DNA from: a candidate division KSB1 bacterium
GTDB taxonomy: Bacteria > Zhuqueibacterota > JdFR-76 > DREG01
Length of the DNA stretch: 50,322 bases
Direction: 5' to 3'
Assembly: GCA_022566355.1 (NCBI GenBank)
Contig: JADFJB010000015.1
Coordinates: forward strand, 1-50,322
Both the position numbers and the translations under genes were made by a program. This document shows, one piece after another, positions 42,476 to 50,322 of the stretch. The notes beneath the pieces were generated by a model. It saw only the letters and a list, made by a program, of their open reading frames with translations. It was not told the origin of the DNA and did no database searches. The stretch's first letter is position 1. Every line of letters starts with the position of its first letter.

Positions 42476-44806
42476 ATGAAAAAAAATAGAATACGGCACA
42501 AAAAATCCAAAGAGTTAGTTCAGTCTAAAAAAGTTCAACCCCGGGAAGTAAAACCAAAGGTTAAACTAACTAATCTAAAAAAAACGACAATAATCGTCGG
42601 TGTGATTATCATAATCGTTATTTCTGCTTTTTTAATTTCTGACTTTTCTAATTTAAAAAGATTAATCACAGGTGAATTTGGCAATTCAATTGCCGGTTTA
42701 GATGATTTAAATTATTTTCCAGATCCGCAAAAAACTTCAAAAACAAAAGGACCCAGGTTTGAAGATTTTACCGGAGCAGAGTCTTGTATGAAATGCCACA
42801 AGGAACAGTATAATTTATGGTATAATTCCACTCATGGTAAAGCGGGAGGAACGCCAGATAAAGTAAAAATCATTAGCTCATTTGATACAACCTTAACCTA
42901 TGGTGACGCAATCGTTACTCCTTCCAACGAACAAGACCATAAATTCACGATAGAACTAAGCAACGGTCAGAGAATAGAATATAATATTGATGCAGTAATC
43001 GGTGGTGGTCATATGGTAGGAGGAGGTACCCAAAGCTATTTTTCAAAATTCCCGGATGGCAGCTACAGATTCCTTCCGTTCGATTTTAGCAAGCAGGAAG
43101 ACCTCTGGTTCAGCCAGATCAGGAGAAATAACAATTGGTTTCCGGTCAATGGCGAGCTCTTTCTTGCTGAATTGAGTGACTGGCCACCACAGCGCATTCT
43201 GGGAACCGAAAACAGCTTCACTAATTGTCAAAATTGCCATGGCAGCCAAATTATGGTAAACTACAATCTGAAAAAGAAAAAATATGAAACAAAGTTCACA
43301 AGCCTCAAAATCAATTGCGAATCTTGCCACGGTCCCGGTAAAAGGCATATTGACTTGATGAATTCAAAAACTGCGAATGAGCTTGAAGATATCGGATTGG
43401 AATCTTTGAAAACCATCACAAAGGACGAGTCCTTAAACATTTGTTTTCAGTGCCATGCCGTCAAAGATCCCATCAAACCAAATTATTTACCGGGAAAAGC
43501 CCTGGAGGAATATTACTCATTAAAACTGCCTATCCTTGCGTCAAATCCTTATTTTGAAGATGGGCGTGTACGGCGTTTTGCATACCAACAGAATCATTTA
43601 TTCAGCGATTGCTATCTCAATGGTTCGATGACATGTGTGGATTGCCATAGTCCACATTCTAATCAGTATCGTGACATAAATGGTCAAAAGCTTATCGGAA
43701 AATTCGCTAATGGCCAGTGTTTATCCTGCCATCCAAGCAAAACAGAAAAACAAGAGGCTCACTCACGACACAAGCCTGACTCAAAAGGAAATTTGTGTGT
43801 TACTTGCCATATGCCTTTTCTTCAGCATAAAAATGTTGGCGAGCATATTACTTTTACGAGATCGGATCATACAATACCTATTCCGAGGCCTTCTTTTGAT
43901 AATAGTATAGGTATTGAAGATGCATGTCATCAATGTCATAAGGATAAAAGTATCGATTGGCTTCAAGCAAAGGTAGATGAGTGGTATGGCGAGCTAAAAC
44001 CTCACAAAGAATCTATTGCAAATTTATTCGATTTGGATACAATTAACGACCGAAAAAAAGGTGCTGAAAAGCTGCTATTTGTAAATGGGAATCACCGAAT
44101 GGCACAAACTATCGGCCTTAGTTATTTTGTAAAAACATTTCTTTCTCCCGATATGCCGCACCTTGAGAATGAAATTATTGATAGACTCAAGAAATTGGTT
44201 GATAATAAGGATTTGGATATTAAATCTCTTGCATTAATGATTCTGCATATGACGAGCGGTTTTAAACCGGAAATACGAAATTATCTAAAAGATCAATTAA
44301 AAAATCAAACTGGGCAAGAGCATGCTGTTAGGGCTCGTTGGGCATTAGCTATGGATTACCTCGGATCCGTGTATGCTCAAAAAAACCAATTTGACAAAGC
44401 CATCCAAATGCATAAAAAAGCGTTGGAAATTACCCCGGATGATCCCTTTATTTGGGTGAACCTGGGCAATTCTTACGGCAACAGGGGATTACTAAACAGA
44501 GCAATCAACTGTTTTATTAAGGCGTCAGAAATTAAACCCGATTATGAAACCGCTTTAATTAACCTGGGATCCGCTTATCAACGAAAGGGGAAAAAAGAAA
44601 AAGCATTTGATGCATTTCAAAAAGCAACCGATGTTAAACCAGTGAATCCTGAAACTCATATTTCTTTAGCCCGGGCTTATCTGAACTCAGGAGATATGGA
44701 ATCTGCAATCGAAAAATTAAAATTGGGGTTGGAACTCATTCCAAATGATCCAACAATTATTGATTTTCTAAATAACCTGGTAGCAAATCGTTTAAATGTA
44801 AATTAA
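42476..44806 (+). CDS. Octahaem cytochrome c with C-terminal TPR repeats
   Basis: 776 residues. A Lys/Arg-rich cytoplasmic start is followed by one membrane helix (about 36-56), which acts as an uncleaved export anchor. The exported part has eight CxxCH haem sites: CMKCH (first, about residue 104), CQNCH, CESCH, CFQCH, CVDCH, CLSCH, CVTCH and CHQCH. From about 630 there are four tetratricopeptide repeats ('AIQMHKKALEITPDDPFIWVNLG' type). The cytochrome part belongs to the c554/DmsE-like multihaem group. It probably carries electrons in the periplasm, with the TPRs holding a partner. AGGAA lies directly before the ATG. It is monocistronic in appearance. Confidence 0.9.
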   Translation: MKKNRIRHKKSKELVQSKKVQPREVKPKVKLTNLKKTTIIVGVIIIIVISAFLISDFSNLKRLITGEFGNSIAGLDDLNYFPDPQKTSKTKGPRFEDFTGAESCMKCHKEQYNLWYNSTHGKAGGTPDKVKIISSFDTTLTYGDAIVTPSNEQDHKFTIELSNGQRIEYNIDAVIGGGHMVGGGTQSYFSKFPDGSYRFLPFDFSKQEDLWFSQIRRNNNWFPVNGELFLAELSDWPPQRILGTENSFTNCQNCHGSQIMVNYNLKKKKYETKFTSLKINCESCHGPGKRHIDLMNSKTANELEDIGLESLKTITKDESLNICFQCHAVKDPIKPNYLPGKALEEYYSLKLPILASNPYFEDGRVRRFAYQQNHLFSDCYLNGSMTCVDCHSPHSNQYRDINGQKLIGKFANGQCLSCHPSKTEKQEAHSRHKPDSKGNLCVTCHMPFLQHKNVGEHITFTRSDHTIPIPRPSFDNSIGIEDACHQCHKDKSIDWLQAKVDEWYGELKPHKESIANLFDLDTINDRKKGAEKLLFVNGNHRMAQTIGLSYFVKTFLSPDMPHLENEIIDRLKKLVDNKDLDIKSLALMILHMTSGFKPEIRNYLKDQLKNQTGQEHAVRARWALAMDYLGSVYAQKNQFDKAIQMHKKALEITPDDPFIWVNLGNSYGNRGLLNRAINCFIKASEIKPDYETALINLGSAYQRKGKKEKAFDAFQKATDVKPVNPETHISLARAYLNSGDMESAIEKLKLGLELIPNDPTIIDFLNNLVANRLNVN

Positions 44807-44981
44807 CCTGGATAATTCATGAATCATATTTTTAAGCTTAAAACTTCCAATTATGTCATCCCGTCGCTCGACGGGATCCATTTCCATACATATGAAAAAG
44901 CAGAATGTTAATCATGAGAATAGGGTGAAATGATCTTTTATCAGATAACAGTTATAAGGTTTATGAATAGGTCAGGTTAAT
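44807..44981. other. Intergenic region between cytochrome gene and inverted-repeat element
   Basis: With the element at 44982-45183 it forms a 385-base gap between convergent genes. Apart from the hairpin at 44858-44877 nothing is seen. Confidence 0.5.
44858..44877 (+). terminator. Strong hairpin downstream of the cytochrome gene
   Basis: ATCCCGTCG-CT-CGACGGGAT, a perfect 9-bp stem 52 bases after the stop codon. It has no T-tract, and the TGTCATCCCG...CGGGATCC form resembles the sequence inside the inverted-repeat element at 45120-45145, so it may be a repeat rather than a terminator. Confidence 0.5.
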
Positions 44982-45183
44982 GAGTGTCTGAACGAAAATT
45001 CATCATTTGTCATTTCGACAAAGCCCTTGGGCTGCGTTCAGGATAAACTCCACAAGGAAAAATCTTTTCTTTAAAAACATGTTAAGACATCAGAATTATA
45101 GAAACTTATAAGATATCTCTCCCGTCTAGCGGGATCGAAATGACAGTATGTGGCATACGCAAGGAGTTTTCGCTCAAACACTA
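44982..45183. mobile_element. MITE-like inverted-repeat element, about 200 bp
   Basis: The ends AGTGTCTGAACGAAAATT (44983-45000) and AGTTTTCGCTCAAACACTA (45165-45183) are imperfect terminal inverted repeats of each other. Inside is a second inverted repeat, TGTCATTTCGA (45008-45018) and TCGAAATGACA (45135-45145), plus the small hairpin TCCCG-TCTAG-CGGGA. It has no coding capacity. A short relative with the same ends is at 23731-23788. It ends nine bases from the stop codon of the lipoprotein gene. Confidence 0.7.
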
Positions 45184-45191
45184 ATTATTCG

Positions 45192-46073
45192 TTAGTCTTT
45201 TTTTGGATAATCAAGGACTCGAAAATCGCCACCCACTCGCCTGTAAGGTATTTTCAAAAAATTCTTTCCGATAACTTCAGCGTCGACCGCAATCGTCTTA
45301 ATTAATTCTTGTGGTAAATTATCGTGCTCTATCAAAAAATACGGAATGACTTCATAAGCCCCAAGAGGTAAAAATAATTCTCTAAAGTTAGTACCATTAA
45401 GTTGAAAAATCATCCGACGGCTTTCAGGCTCAGTTCCAATAACATCGTATGCCCTGGTTGATGCACCAATATCCGGAATATCAACAAAAATTTCTTGAGT
45501 TTCCCGATTCCTTAATAGGACTGCACCCAACAAACCTCCAATTGATTTGGGGTAAATTACAGTCACTGAATCGAAAGTTGCTTGTAGAGTGACTTGCACA
45601 TCAATCTGTCCCTCATACCAATTAGGCACCCATTGCGGTTCTACCAAAGTCAATATATCCAAAATCTTATGCATTTGAATTGTATGTGTTAAAGAACCCT
45701 GATTATTTAAGTCTCCCTCGCCATATAAAAACAATCCATTTCTTACAGGTATGCTGACAGTTTTTATTTCATAATTAGCTACATAAAAATAAAGTTTAAA
45801 TATCCCATTTAAACTTGATGTAGATTCACTTAATTCTTTTGGTATCTCAATACTAAAAACCCCCGACTCATCAGTTCTGGTGCTTAAATCAAAACCTTCT
45901 AACCAAACAAATATATTATCATCAGGCGATGTGTTCAATAAATCTACTGATCCTCTAATAATTCTAGGTTCGGGTGCTATATCAGCCTCAAAGGGTGACT
46001 TCGTACAACTTAATTGATAGCTAAAAACTAACCCAATGATCAAAACCCCTAGAAATAGTCTATCAAATTTCAT
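45192..46073 (-). CDS. Lipoprotein of an unrecognised family, copy B
   Basis: 293 residues with a lipoprotein signal ('SYQLSC', Cys23) followed by an acidic linker and a carboxypeptidase-regulatory-like beta domain ('NIFVWLEGFDLSTRTDESGVFSIEIP' in pieces, about 53-80). It shares with the neighbouring gene the blocks 'NGIFKLYFYVANY', 'GDLNNQG', 'YPKSIGG' and 'VIPYFLIEHDNLPQELI', and the ending 'NFLKIPYRRVGGDF'. So the two are ancient tandem duplicates. It is last in the minus-strand run behind the TonB-dependent receptor, which suggests a surface or outer-membrane partner role. Function unknown. Confidence 0.8.
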   Translation of the reverse strand: MKFDRLFLGVLIIGLVFSYQLSCTKSPFEADIAPEPRIIRGSVDLLNTSPDDNIFVWLEGFDLSTRTDESGVFSIEIPKELSESTSSLNGIFKLYFYVANYEIKTVSIPVRNGLFLYGEGDLNNQGSLTHTIQMHKILDILTLVEPQWVPNWYEGQIDVQVTLQATFDSVTVIYPKSIGGLLGAVLLRNRETQEIFVDIPDIGASTRAYDVIGTEPESRRMIFQLNGTNFRELFLPLGAYEVIPYFLIEHDNLPQELIKTIAVDAEVIGKNFLKIPYRRVGGDFRVLDYPKKD

Positions 46074-46115
46074 AACAACACCTATAAATGTTATTGCTTA
46101 TAATCGGTAAATCTA

Positions 46116-46973
46116 CTACAATTCCTGAATAATTACAAACATGCCTCCTTCTCTTTTGAAGGGTATTTTAAGAAAGTTCGGGCCAAATGTTTCAGCTGCT
46201 GAATCAATACTCGCAATTAATTCCACCGGTAATTCATCCTGAATAATTAAAAAATAAGGTATAATTTGATAAGTACCATTGGGTAGTAACCCTGATGAAA
46301 GGGTAAATCCATATTTCAAGATTTCTTCCTCATTCCCAATTTTATGGTTTGATAACACAAAACTATTATTATTATTTAATACAATCGGATTAACTTGACC
46401 ATCGCGACTAAAAATGATTGCACTACGCGATCCCTCTATTGATTTTGGTAAAACCACTTGTACCGAATCTTGCATTGCTTGAAGAGTTACTAAAACCTGG
46501 ATAGGACCTTCATAATTTCTGTCAACAGTATCCGGGTTTACATCAGTTTTAATTCTAAGTAACTTTACTAAAGATTTGGTTCCAACTAACTTGCCTTTAT
46601 TATCTAAATCGCCCCTGGATAATATAAATTTTCCTTTATTCACAACAAGACTTGATGAAGATAATTTATAATTAGCAACATAATAAAATAGTCTGAAAAT
46701 CCCATTTTCTAATGAGTTTGACTGCGGCAATATGAGTTTAAACTCTCCATTTCCATCAGTAAAAGTATTTAATTGAGTATCTTCAAGCCAAATATAAACT
46801 CCACCTGGATTTTCATTTTCCGATAGTTTTACAATTCCTTCTACCGTCTCGGATGAATTCTCTTTAATTTCTTCACCAAATGGGCTGTCCGAACAACTTA
46901 AAATCCAAATAGCCATCCATAGAAAAAGCAAAAAATATGTTTTATGATATTTTCGATTCATGGTTTGTGACAT
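46116..46973 (-). CDS. Lipoprotein of an unrecognised family, copy A
   Basis: 285 residues, lipobox 'IWILSC' (Cys27). The layout is the same as in the downstream copy: an Ig/carboxypeptidase-regulatory-like domain with 'GGVYIWLEDTQLNTFTDGNGEFKLILP' (in pieces), then 'NGIFRLFYYVANY', 'GDLDNKG', 'LPKSIEG', 'IIPYFLIIQDELPVELI' and 'NFLKIPFKREGGMF'. Sequence between these blocks is widely diverged, so the duplication is not recent. It sits 42 bases before copy B and 92 bases after the receptor gene. The pairing of receptor and lipoproteins recalls SusC/SusD systems, but these are not SusD-like in size or sequence. Confidence 0.8.
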   Translation of the reverse strand: MSQTMNRKYHKTYFLLFLWMAIWILSCSDSPFGEEIKENSSETVEGIVKLSENENPGGVYIWLEDTQLNTFTDGNGEFKLILPQSNSLENGIFRLFYYVANYKLSSSSLVVNKGKFILSRGDLDNKGKLVGTKSLVKLLRIKTDVNPDTVDRNYEGPIQVLVTLQAMQDSVQVVLPKSIEGSRSAIIFSRDGQVNPIVLNNNNSFVLSNHKIGNEEEILKYGFTLSSGLLPNGTYQIIPYFLIIQDELPVELIASIDSAAETFGPNFLKIPFKREGGMFVIIQEL

Positions 46974-47065
46974 ATTCTAACAAAATCTGCCTATAATAAG
47001 GACTAATTCTTTGGAATGTTTTTTAAGTTTATCAATAGCATTTAAGAAGTTTTTTATGAAAAAAC

Positions 47066-49384
47066 CTAATATTGCATTCCCATCGTGACATAGAAGCGCC
47101 GATCACGAATTGCCAATCCTTCTAAAATAACATCTTCACTATTCAATAAATTCCGGCCACTTGCATTAACAAACAACTTCAATTTGGCAATTTCAAATTG
47201 TTTACTCAAATGCAGATCTAAGTTTGAATTTGAGGGTAAAGCGATTTCACCAAATCCCGGTTGATTTGGATCAGCAGGTTGAGCGCTGGTCGATAGCCGC
47301 AACCACCCAATTTGTTCCCCCTCTTTAAACCAATGCAATTGAAAAGAATAGCCCATATGGTCTATAATTAAATTAAAAGTGTGTTTAAAATCCGATTTAA
47401 ATGGAAAAGCTGCCTTTTCAGAAATCTTATATTTAGATAAACCGTACTGCAATGTAATTTTCTTTTTATACATGTAAACACTGGCTTCAGCCTCAAGACC
47501 TGAAATATCTGCATTTTTAACGTTATCATAAAAAGTAACTGGAATTCCCGGTGTTACTGACAATCGAAATTTATTTTCATAATTATTACTGAAATAATTA
47601 CCGGATATATTCCAGCCATAGATAACCGGCAAACCTCGAAATTCTCTTGCCACATTGAATCCCACTTCAATACTCCGATTTTTTTCCGGTTCAAGGCTTG
47701 GTTGAAACCTAGCTGAAGTTAAGGACAGGGGTGAACTGATCTGTTGAAAAAGTGTCGGAAATTTGACATTAGAACCAACATTTAAATAACTATCAAAAGA
47801 CAGAAAATCTTCATATCCGGACAAAGCGATAGAAAATTTAAAAACATTTTCATTCCATTTATTTCCATTAAATTGACCGATTTCATCTTCTTGTGAATTG
47901 TCTTCTCCTCTAAATATCGGGTTCTCTTGTTCATCTCTTACACGATCGTGTCGAAAACTTACATCCATATTAAAAGTTTTGAGGAAACCAGATTTTAATT
48001 CGTCATGTAATTTTAGAATCGATACAAATCCATGATGTTGTCTTTTTAGATCTGCAGATTCCAGGCCAATCTGCTGCAAATTCGGGGAATCGATTTTATC
48101 TGTAAAATCGAGATTAGCGATTCGAAATTGATAGGCAGAAAGAAATTCAACCAGACCAAATTTAGTTCCCTTCTCAATATCGAAATAGATTGACTGATCA
48201 TCTATGGAGCGCTCTAATTCTCCTTGAACAAATAGAACCTGGTTTTCATCAAGTTTACGATAGGATGCAGAGATATCGAGTCCTTTTAATTTCCCGGTTT
48301 GTTGCGTATATTTTAATGAACCCATTTGATGATTGTTGTCCAGAAACTCACTATCTCGTAAATTTTCATAATCGAGAGAACTTGAAATCCACATAAAACT
48401 CAATAAGCTTGCTGGTCTACCATCTGCATGCTCTGCAAAGCTGTAACTTAAGTTTGCTGTGTGGTGCGTTGATTTATTCTCAAGACCACTATCATCATCC
48501 CCTTCACGATCAACAAATTCCCTTTTGGCGCCGCCTTGTTTAAAACTGTAGCCTCCTTGCAAATTATTGTATTTTTGATACAGATGTAACCCCCAATTGC
48601 CGGACCGATATGTTCCCAACCGTTGCTGAAACCTGATTGTATAATCTTGTTGGATTTTAGGTACAATATTAATAACCCCGGAAAAAGCTTCCGGCCCATA
48701 AAGGGCTGTATTGCTGCCTTTTATAATTTCAAAACGATCTATGTCCTCAAGATCAATGAGAGATAAATCGAAAATGTTATCATAATTGCTATTCATTTTA
48801 ATGCCATTATAAAGAACAATCACTTCATCCGAATTGCCGCCACGAATTGAAATTGTTTTCCTGCCGCTGAGTTCTTCTTCAACCTGGATACTATGATCAG
48901 TCCGTAATAAATCACCAGCATCTACATAACCACGGATTTCGAACGCTTTAGAATTCATAATAGCTATGGGTTGCGGTAAATCCTTGGCAATTTCCAATCC
49001 CCTGGGTCCTTCCTCTTCAATTGCTACTCCCTGTAGTTGAATGACCCTGGGCTGTAAATAAACGAACTTTAGGGTTGTAAGGGAATCCATTGATAAAATT
49101 ACTTTATTGTATGCAATGTGTTGGAAAATGATGTTGCTTTTTGAATATTGTAAAGATATTGTAAGAGTAAATTTACCGGCATGATTACTGGTAGTGCCAA
49201 CTTGAGTACCTTCTATAGTAATATTAACTCTGCTAACTTCTTTATATGTATTTTCATCGCGAATCTGACCGGAAATAGTAATATTCTGTAAATTGACTTT
49301 CCGGTTAATTTGAGATAAAGAAATTGAAGTTAGAAGAAAAACAGAACTTATTACAAACAGGAGTGGTGATAATTTAGATTGCAT
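47066..49384 (-). CDS. TonB-dependent outer membrane receptor
   Basis: 772 residues: signal peptide (1-25, ending 'SLSQ'), a carboxypeptidase-regulatory-like domain ('ISGQIRDENTYKEVSRVNITIEGT' in pieces, about 37-115), a plug domain with 'SIRGGNSDEVIVLYNGIKMN' and 'FEIIKGSNTALYGPEAFSGVINIVP' (in pieces), then a barrel of repeated amphipathic strands ending in 'RRFYVTMGMQY', a typical C-terminal aromatic. It imports a large or scarce substrate using TonB energy; the substrate cannot be told. It is followed by the twin lipoproteins and preceded at 47 bases by the GWxTD gene. Confidence 0.92.
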   Translation of the reverse strand: MQSKLSPLLFVISSVFLLTSISLSQINRKVNLQNITISGQIRDENTYKEVSRVNITIEGTQVGTTSNHAGKFTLTISLQYSKSNIIFQHIAYNKVILSMDSLTTLKFVYLQPRVIQLQGVAIEEEGPRGLEIAKDLPQPIAIMNSKAFEIRGYVDAGDLLRTDHSIQVEEELSGRKTISIRGGNSDEVIVLYNGIKMNSNYDNIFDLSLIDLEDIDRFEIIKGSNTALYGPEAFSGVINIVPKIQQDYTIRFQQRLGTYRSGNWGLHLYQKYNNLQGGYSFKQGGAKREFVDREGDDDSGLENKSTHHTANLSYSFAEHADGRPASLLSFMWISSSLDYENLRDSEFLDNNHQMGSLKYTQQTGKLKGLDISASYRKLDENQVLFVQGELERSIDDQSIYFDIEKGTKFGLVEFLSAYQFRIANLDFTDKIDSPNLQQIGLESADLKRQHHGFVSILKLHDELKSGFLKTFNMDVSFRHDRVRDEQENPIFRGEDNSQEDEIGQFNGNKWNENVFKFSIALSGYEDFLSFDSYLNVGSNVKFPTLFQQISSPLSLTSARFQPSLEPEKNRSIEVGFNVAREFRGLPVIYGWNISGNYFSNNYENKFRLSVTPGIPVTFYDNVKNADISGLEAEASVYMYKKKITLQYGLSKYKISEKAAFPFKSDFKHTFNLIIDHMGYSFQLHWFKEGEQIGWLRLSTSAQPADPNQPGFGEIALPSNSNLDLHLSKQFEIAKLKLFVNASGRNLLNSEDVILEGLAIRDRRFYVTMGMQY

Positions 49385-49431
49385 AACTTACCTCTAAACT
49401 TTGTTGGAGTTAAAACTTACACGTAAATTCA

Positions 49432-50322
49432 CTATTGAAGATAACGCCGCCAGCCATCATCCATGAATTCGCCACGTTTGGTCGAATGCACCAACTCTAA
49501 TCCACTGTACCCGCGATCAACAAAGACAAATTCCACACCACTCTCGATCTTGAAATATCGCCAAACTTCGTAGGGTTTGCTGTCAGATTCGCTGGGAATG
49601 CGTTCAATTTCGTCCGGTTGGGCATAGATTAAGAATATCCGCCCCCGGTCCGTTTGCCAGCCGTCCTTGCCCATGGAGCGGTACCTCGCGTTGGCGCCCT
49701 CCACGCGTGCCAGGTATTCGTTTCGCATAATCGGAGGAAATTCACCGCGTCCTTCAGCGGTCCTAAGCCAAAATTCATACATAAACTTACTCTTTGCTCC
49801 AACTGATTCTAACTGCTTGAACATTTCCATCTCCAATTCCGTAGCGACATAACGAGCCACTTCAAACTCATGATTCAACTGTTCATCGGATAAACTGTCA
49901 AAACTTGCTTTGCTGTGAGCCAGGGGATCCAATAAGGCATGCAAATGGGGATTGTAGATGAAAAAGTATTTATCGGTCTTGATGACTTCGTTTCCACTGC
50001 TATCCAAAAGTGAAAACCGAAAGTTGTATTTCCCAGACTGGTATGCAGTAACTGGGGTTGTACCAACTTCGATTGAATCCTTATGCTTGAAAGTCCTCTG
50101 TTTGGTTTTTTTCCGTATCGACCTGCCTTCTGAGTCAAATATTTCAGTACTCACAGTATAGGCGTGCATCGGCTTTGCATTGTAAATTTCAATATAATGA
50201 GTTACGACCGGAACCGTCGTTGCACCAAATATCAAAATGGGATACGGTACGACCTCTAGCGTGTTTTTATAGAACAGGTTATGCTTGTTAGGGGAGGAAT
50301 CGACCGGTTTGCACAACGCAAG
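49432..50322 (-). CDS. GWxTD-domain protein, C-terminal part (runs off the window)
   Basis: About 296 residues up to the right edge with no start in view. The C-terminal GWxTD domain is clear: 'RYRSMGKDGWQTDRGRIFLIYAQPDEI' (in pieces), then 'PYEVWRYFKIESGVEFVFVDRG'. Before it lies a beta-rich domain with 'VVTHYIEIYNAKPMHAYTV'. GWxTD proteins occur in FCB-group and Acidobacteria genomes as exported proteins of unknown role, often next to outer-membrane genes, as here. The codon use near 49.4-50.3 kb is somewhat richer in GC than that of the receptor gene. Confidence 0.85.
   Translation of the reverse strand, partial: LALCKPVDSSPNKHNLFYKNTLEVVPYPILIFGATTVPVVTHYIEIYNAKPMHAYTVSTEIFDSEGRSIRKKTKQRTFKHKDSIEVGTTPVTAYQSGKYNFRFSLLDSSGNEVIKTDKYFFIYNPHLHALLDPLAHSKASFDSLSDEQLNHEFEVARYVATELEMEMFKQLESVGAKSKFMYEFWLRTAEGRGEFPPIMRNEYLARVEGANARYRSMGKDGWQTDRGRIFLIYAQPDEIERIPSESDSKPYEVWRYFKIESGVEFVFVDRGYSGLELVHSTKRGEFMDDGWRRYLQ

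Noticed and set aside
1-50322. rRNA, tRNA, riboswitch or replication origin
   Set aside because: None was recognised on either strand by reading; a covariance-model scan was not possible.

Overview
The window reads as a chromosomal segment of an uncultured Gram-negative bacterium, most likely from the Fibrobacteres-Chlorobi-Bacteroidetes neighbourhood (KSB1/Calditrichota-like). This placement is inferred from content: a TonB-dependent receptor with a carboxypeptidase-like front domain, a GWxTD-domain protein, lipoproteins, serine/threonine kinases starting 'MIG..I.HYKILEKLGEGG', a bacillithiol gene (bshA) and a bacterial sphingolipid gene set. No rRNA or tRNA gene was seen, so the taxonomy is not proven.

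Left part (1-9.7 kb): the start of an M16 peptidase (minus), an RlmL-like rRNA methyltransferase, a 1,857-residue alpha-2-macroglobulin lipoprotein with an intact thioester motif, a front-truncated DoxX gene set among short-period tandem repeats, and an exported D-aminoacylase-like amidohydrolase.

Middle part (9.7-26.8 kb) is a decaying accessory zone. It holds a frameshifted DinB gene, a PD40 lipoprotein, a SAM hydrolase with a signal peptide, a wrecked integron integrase next to a higBA toxin-antitoxin pair, a frameshifted TauE/SafE gene, and a graveyard of kinase paralogues with repeated front fragments, palindromes and one chimera of two kinases. A visibly GC-richer, tightly coupled five-gene catabolic operon follows (acyl-CoA dehydrogenase, acyl-CoA ligase, crotonase, DUF6282 hydrolase, isopropylmalate-dehydrogenase-like enzyme), ending at a small inverted-repeat element. 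Then come creD, a frameshifted membrane-protein gene and an unrecognised membrane protein. Almost all disrupted genes of the window lie here.

Right part (26.9-50.3 kb) is AT-richer and its genes are intact. It contains a heterodimeric ABC exporter; manC with a small orphan gene, a PtsN-like EIIA and a zinc-ribbon gene; a serine palmitoyltransferase flanked by a GNAT-like acyltransferase and an epimerase-like reductase (a candidate ceramide pathway); an ECF sigma / putative anti-sigma / YbjQ operon; bshA; a putative heavy-metal exporter; FmdB; an octahaem cytochrome c fused to TPRs; and a minus-strand run of a GWxTD protein, a TonB-dependent receptor and two paralogous lipoproteins of a family I do not recognise. 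A second copy of the inverted-repeat element lies just downstream of that run.
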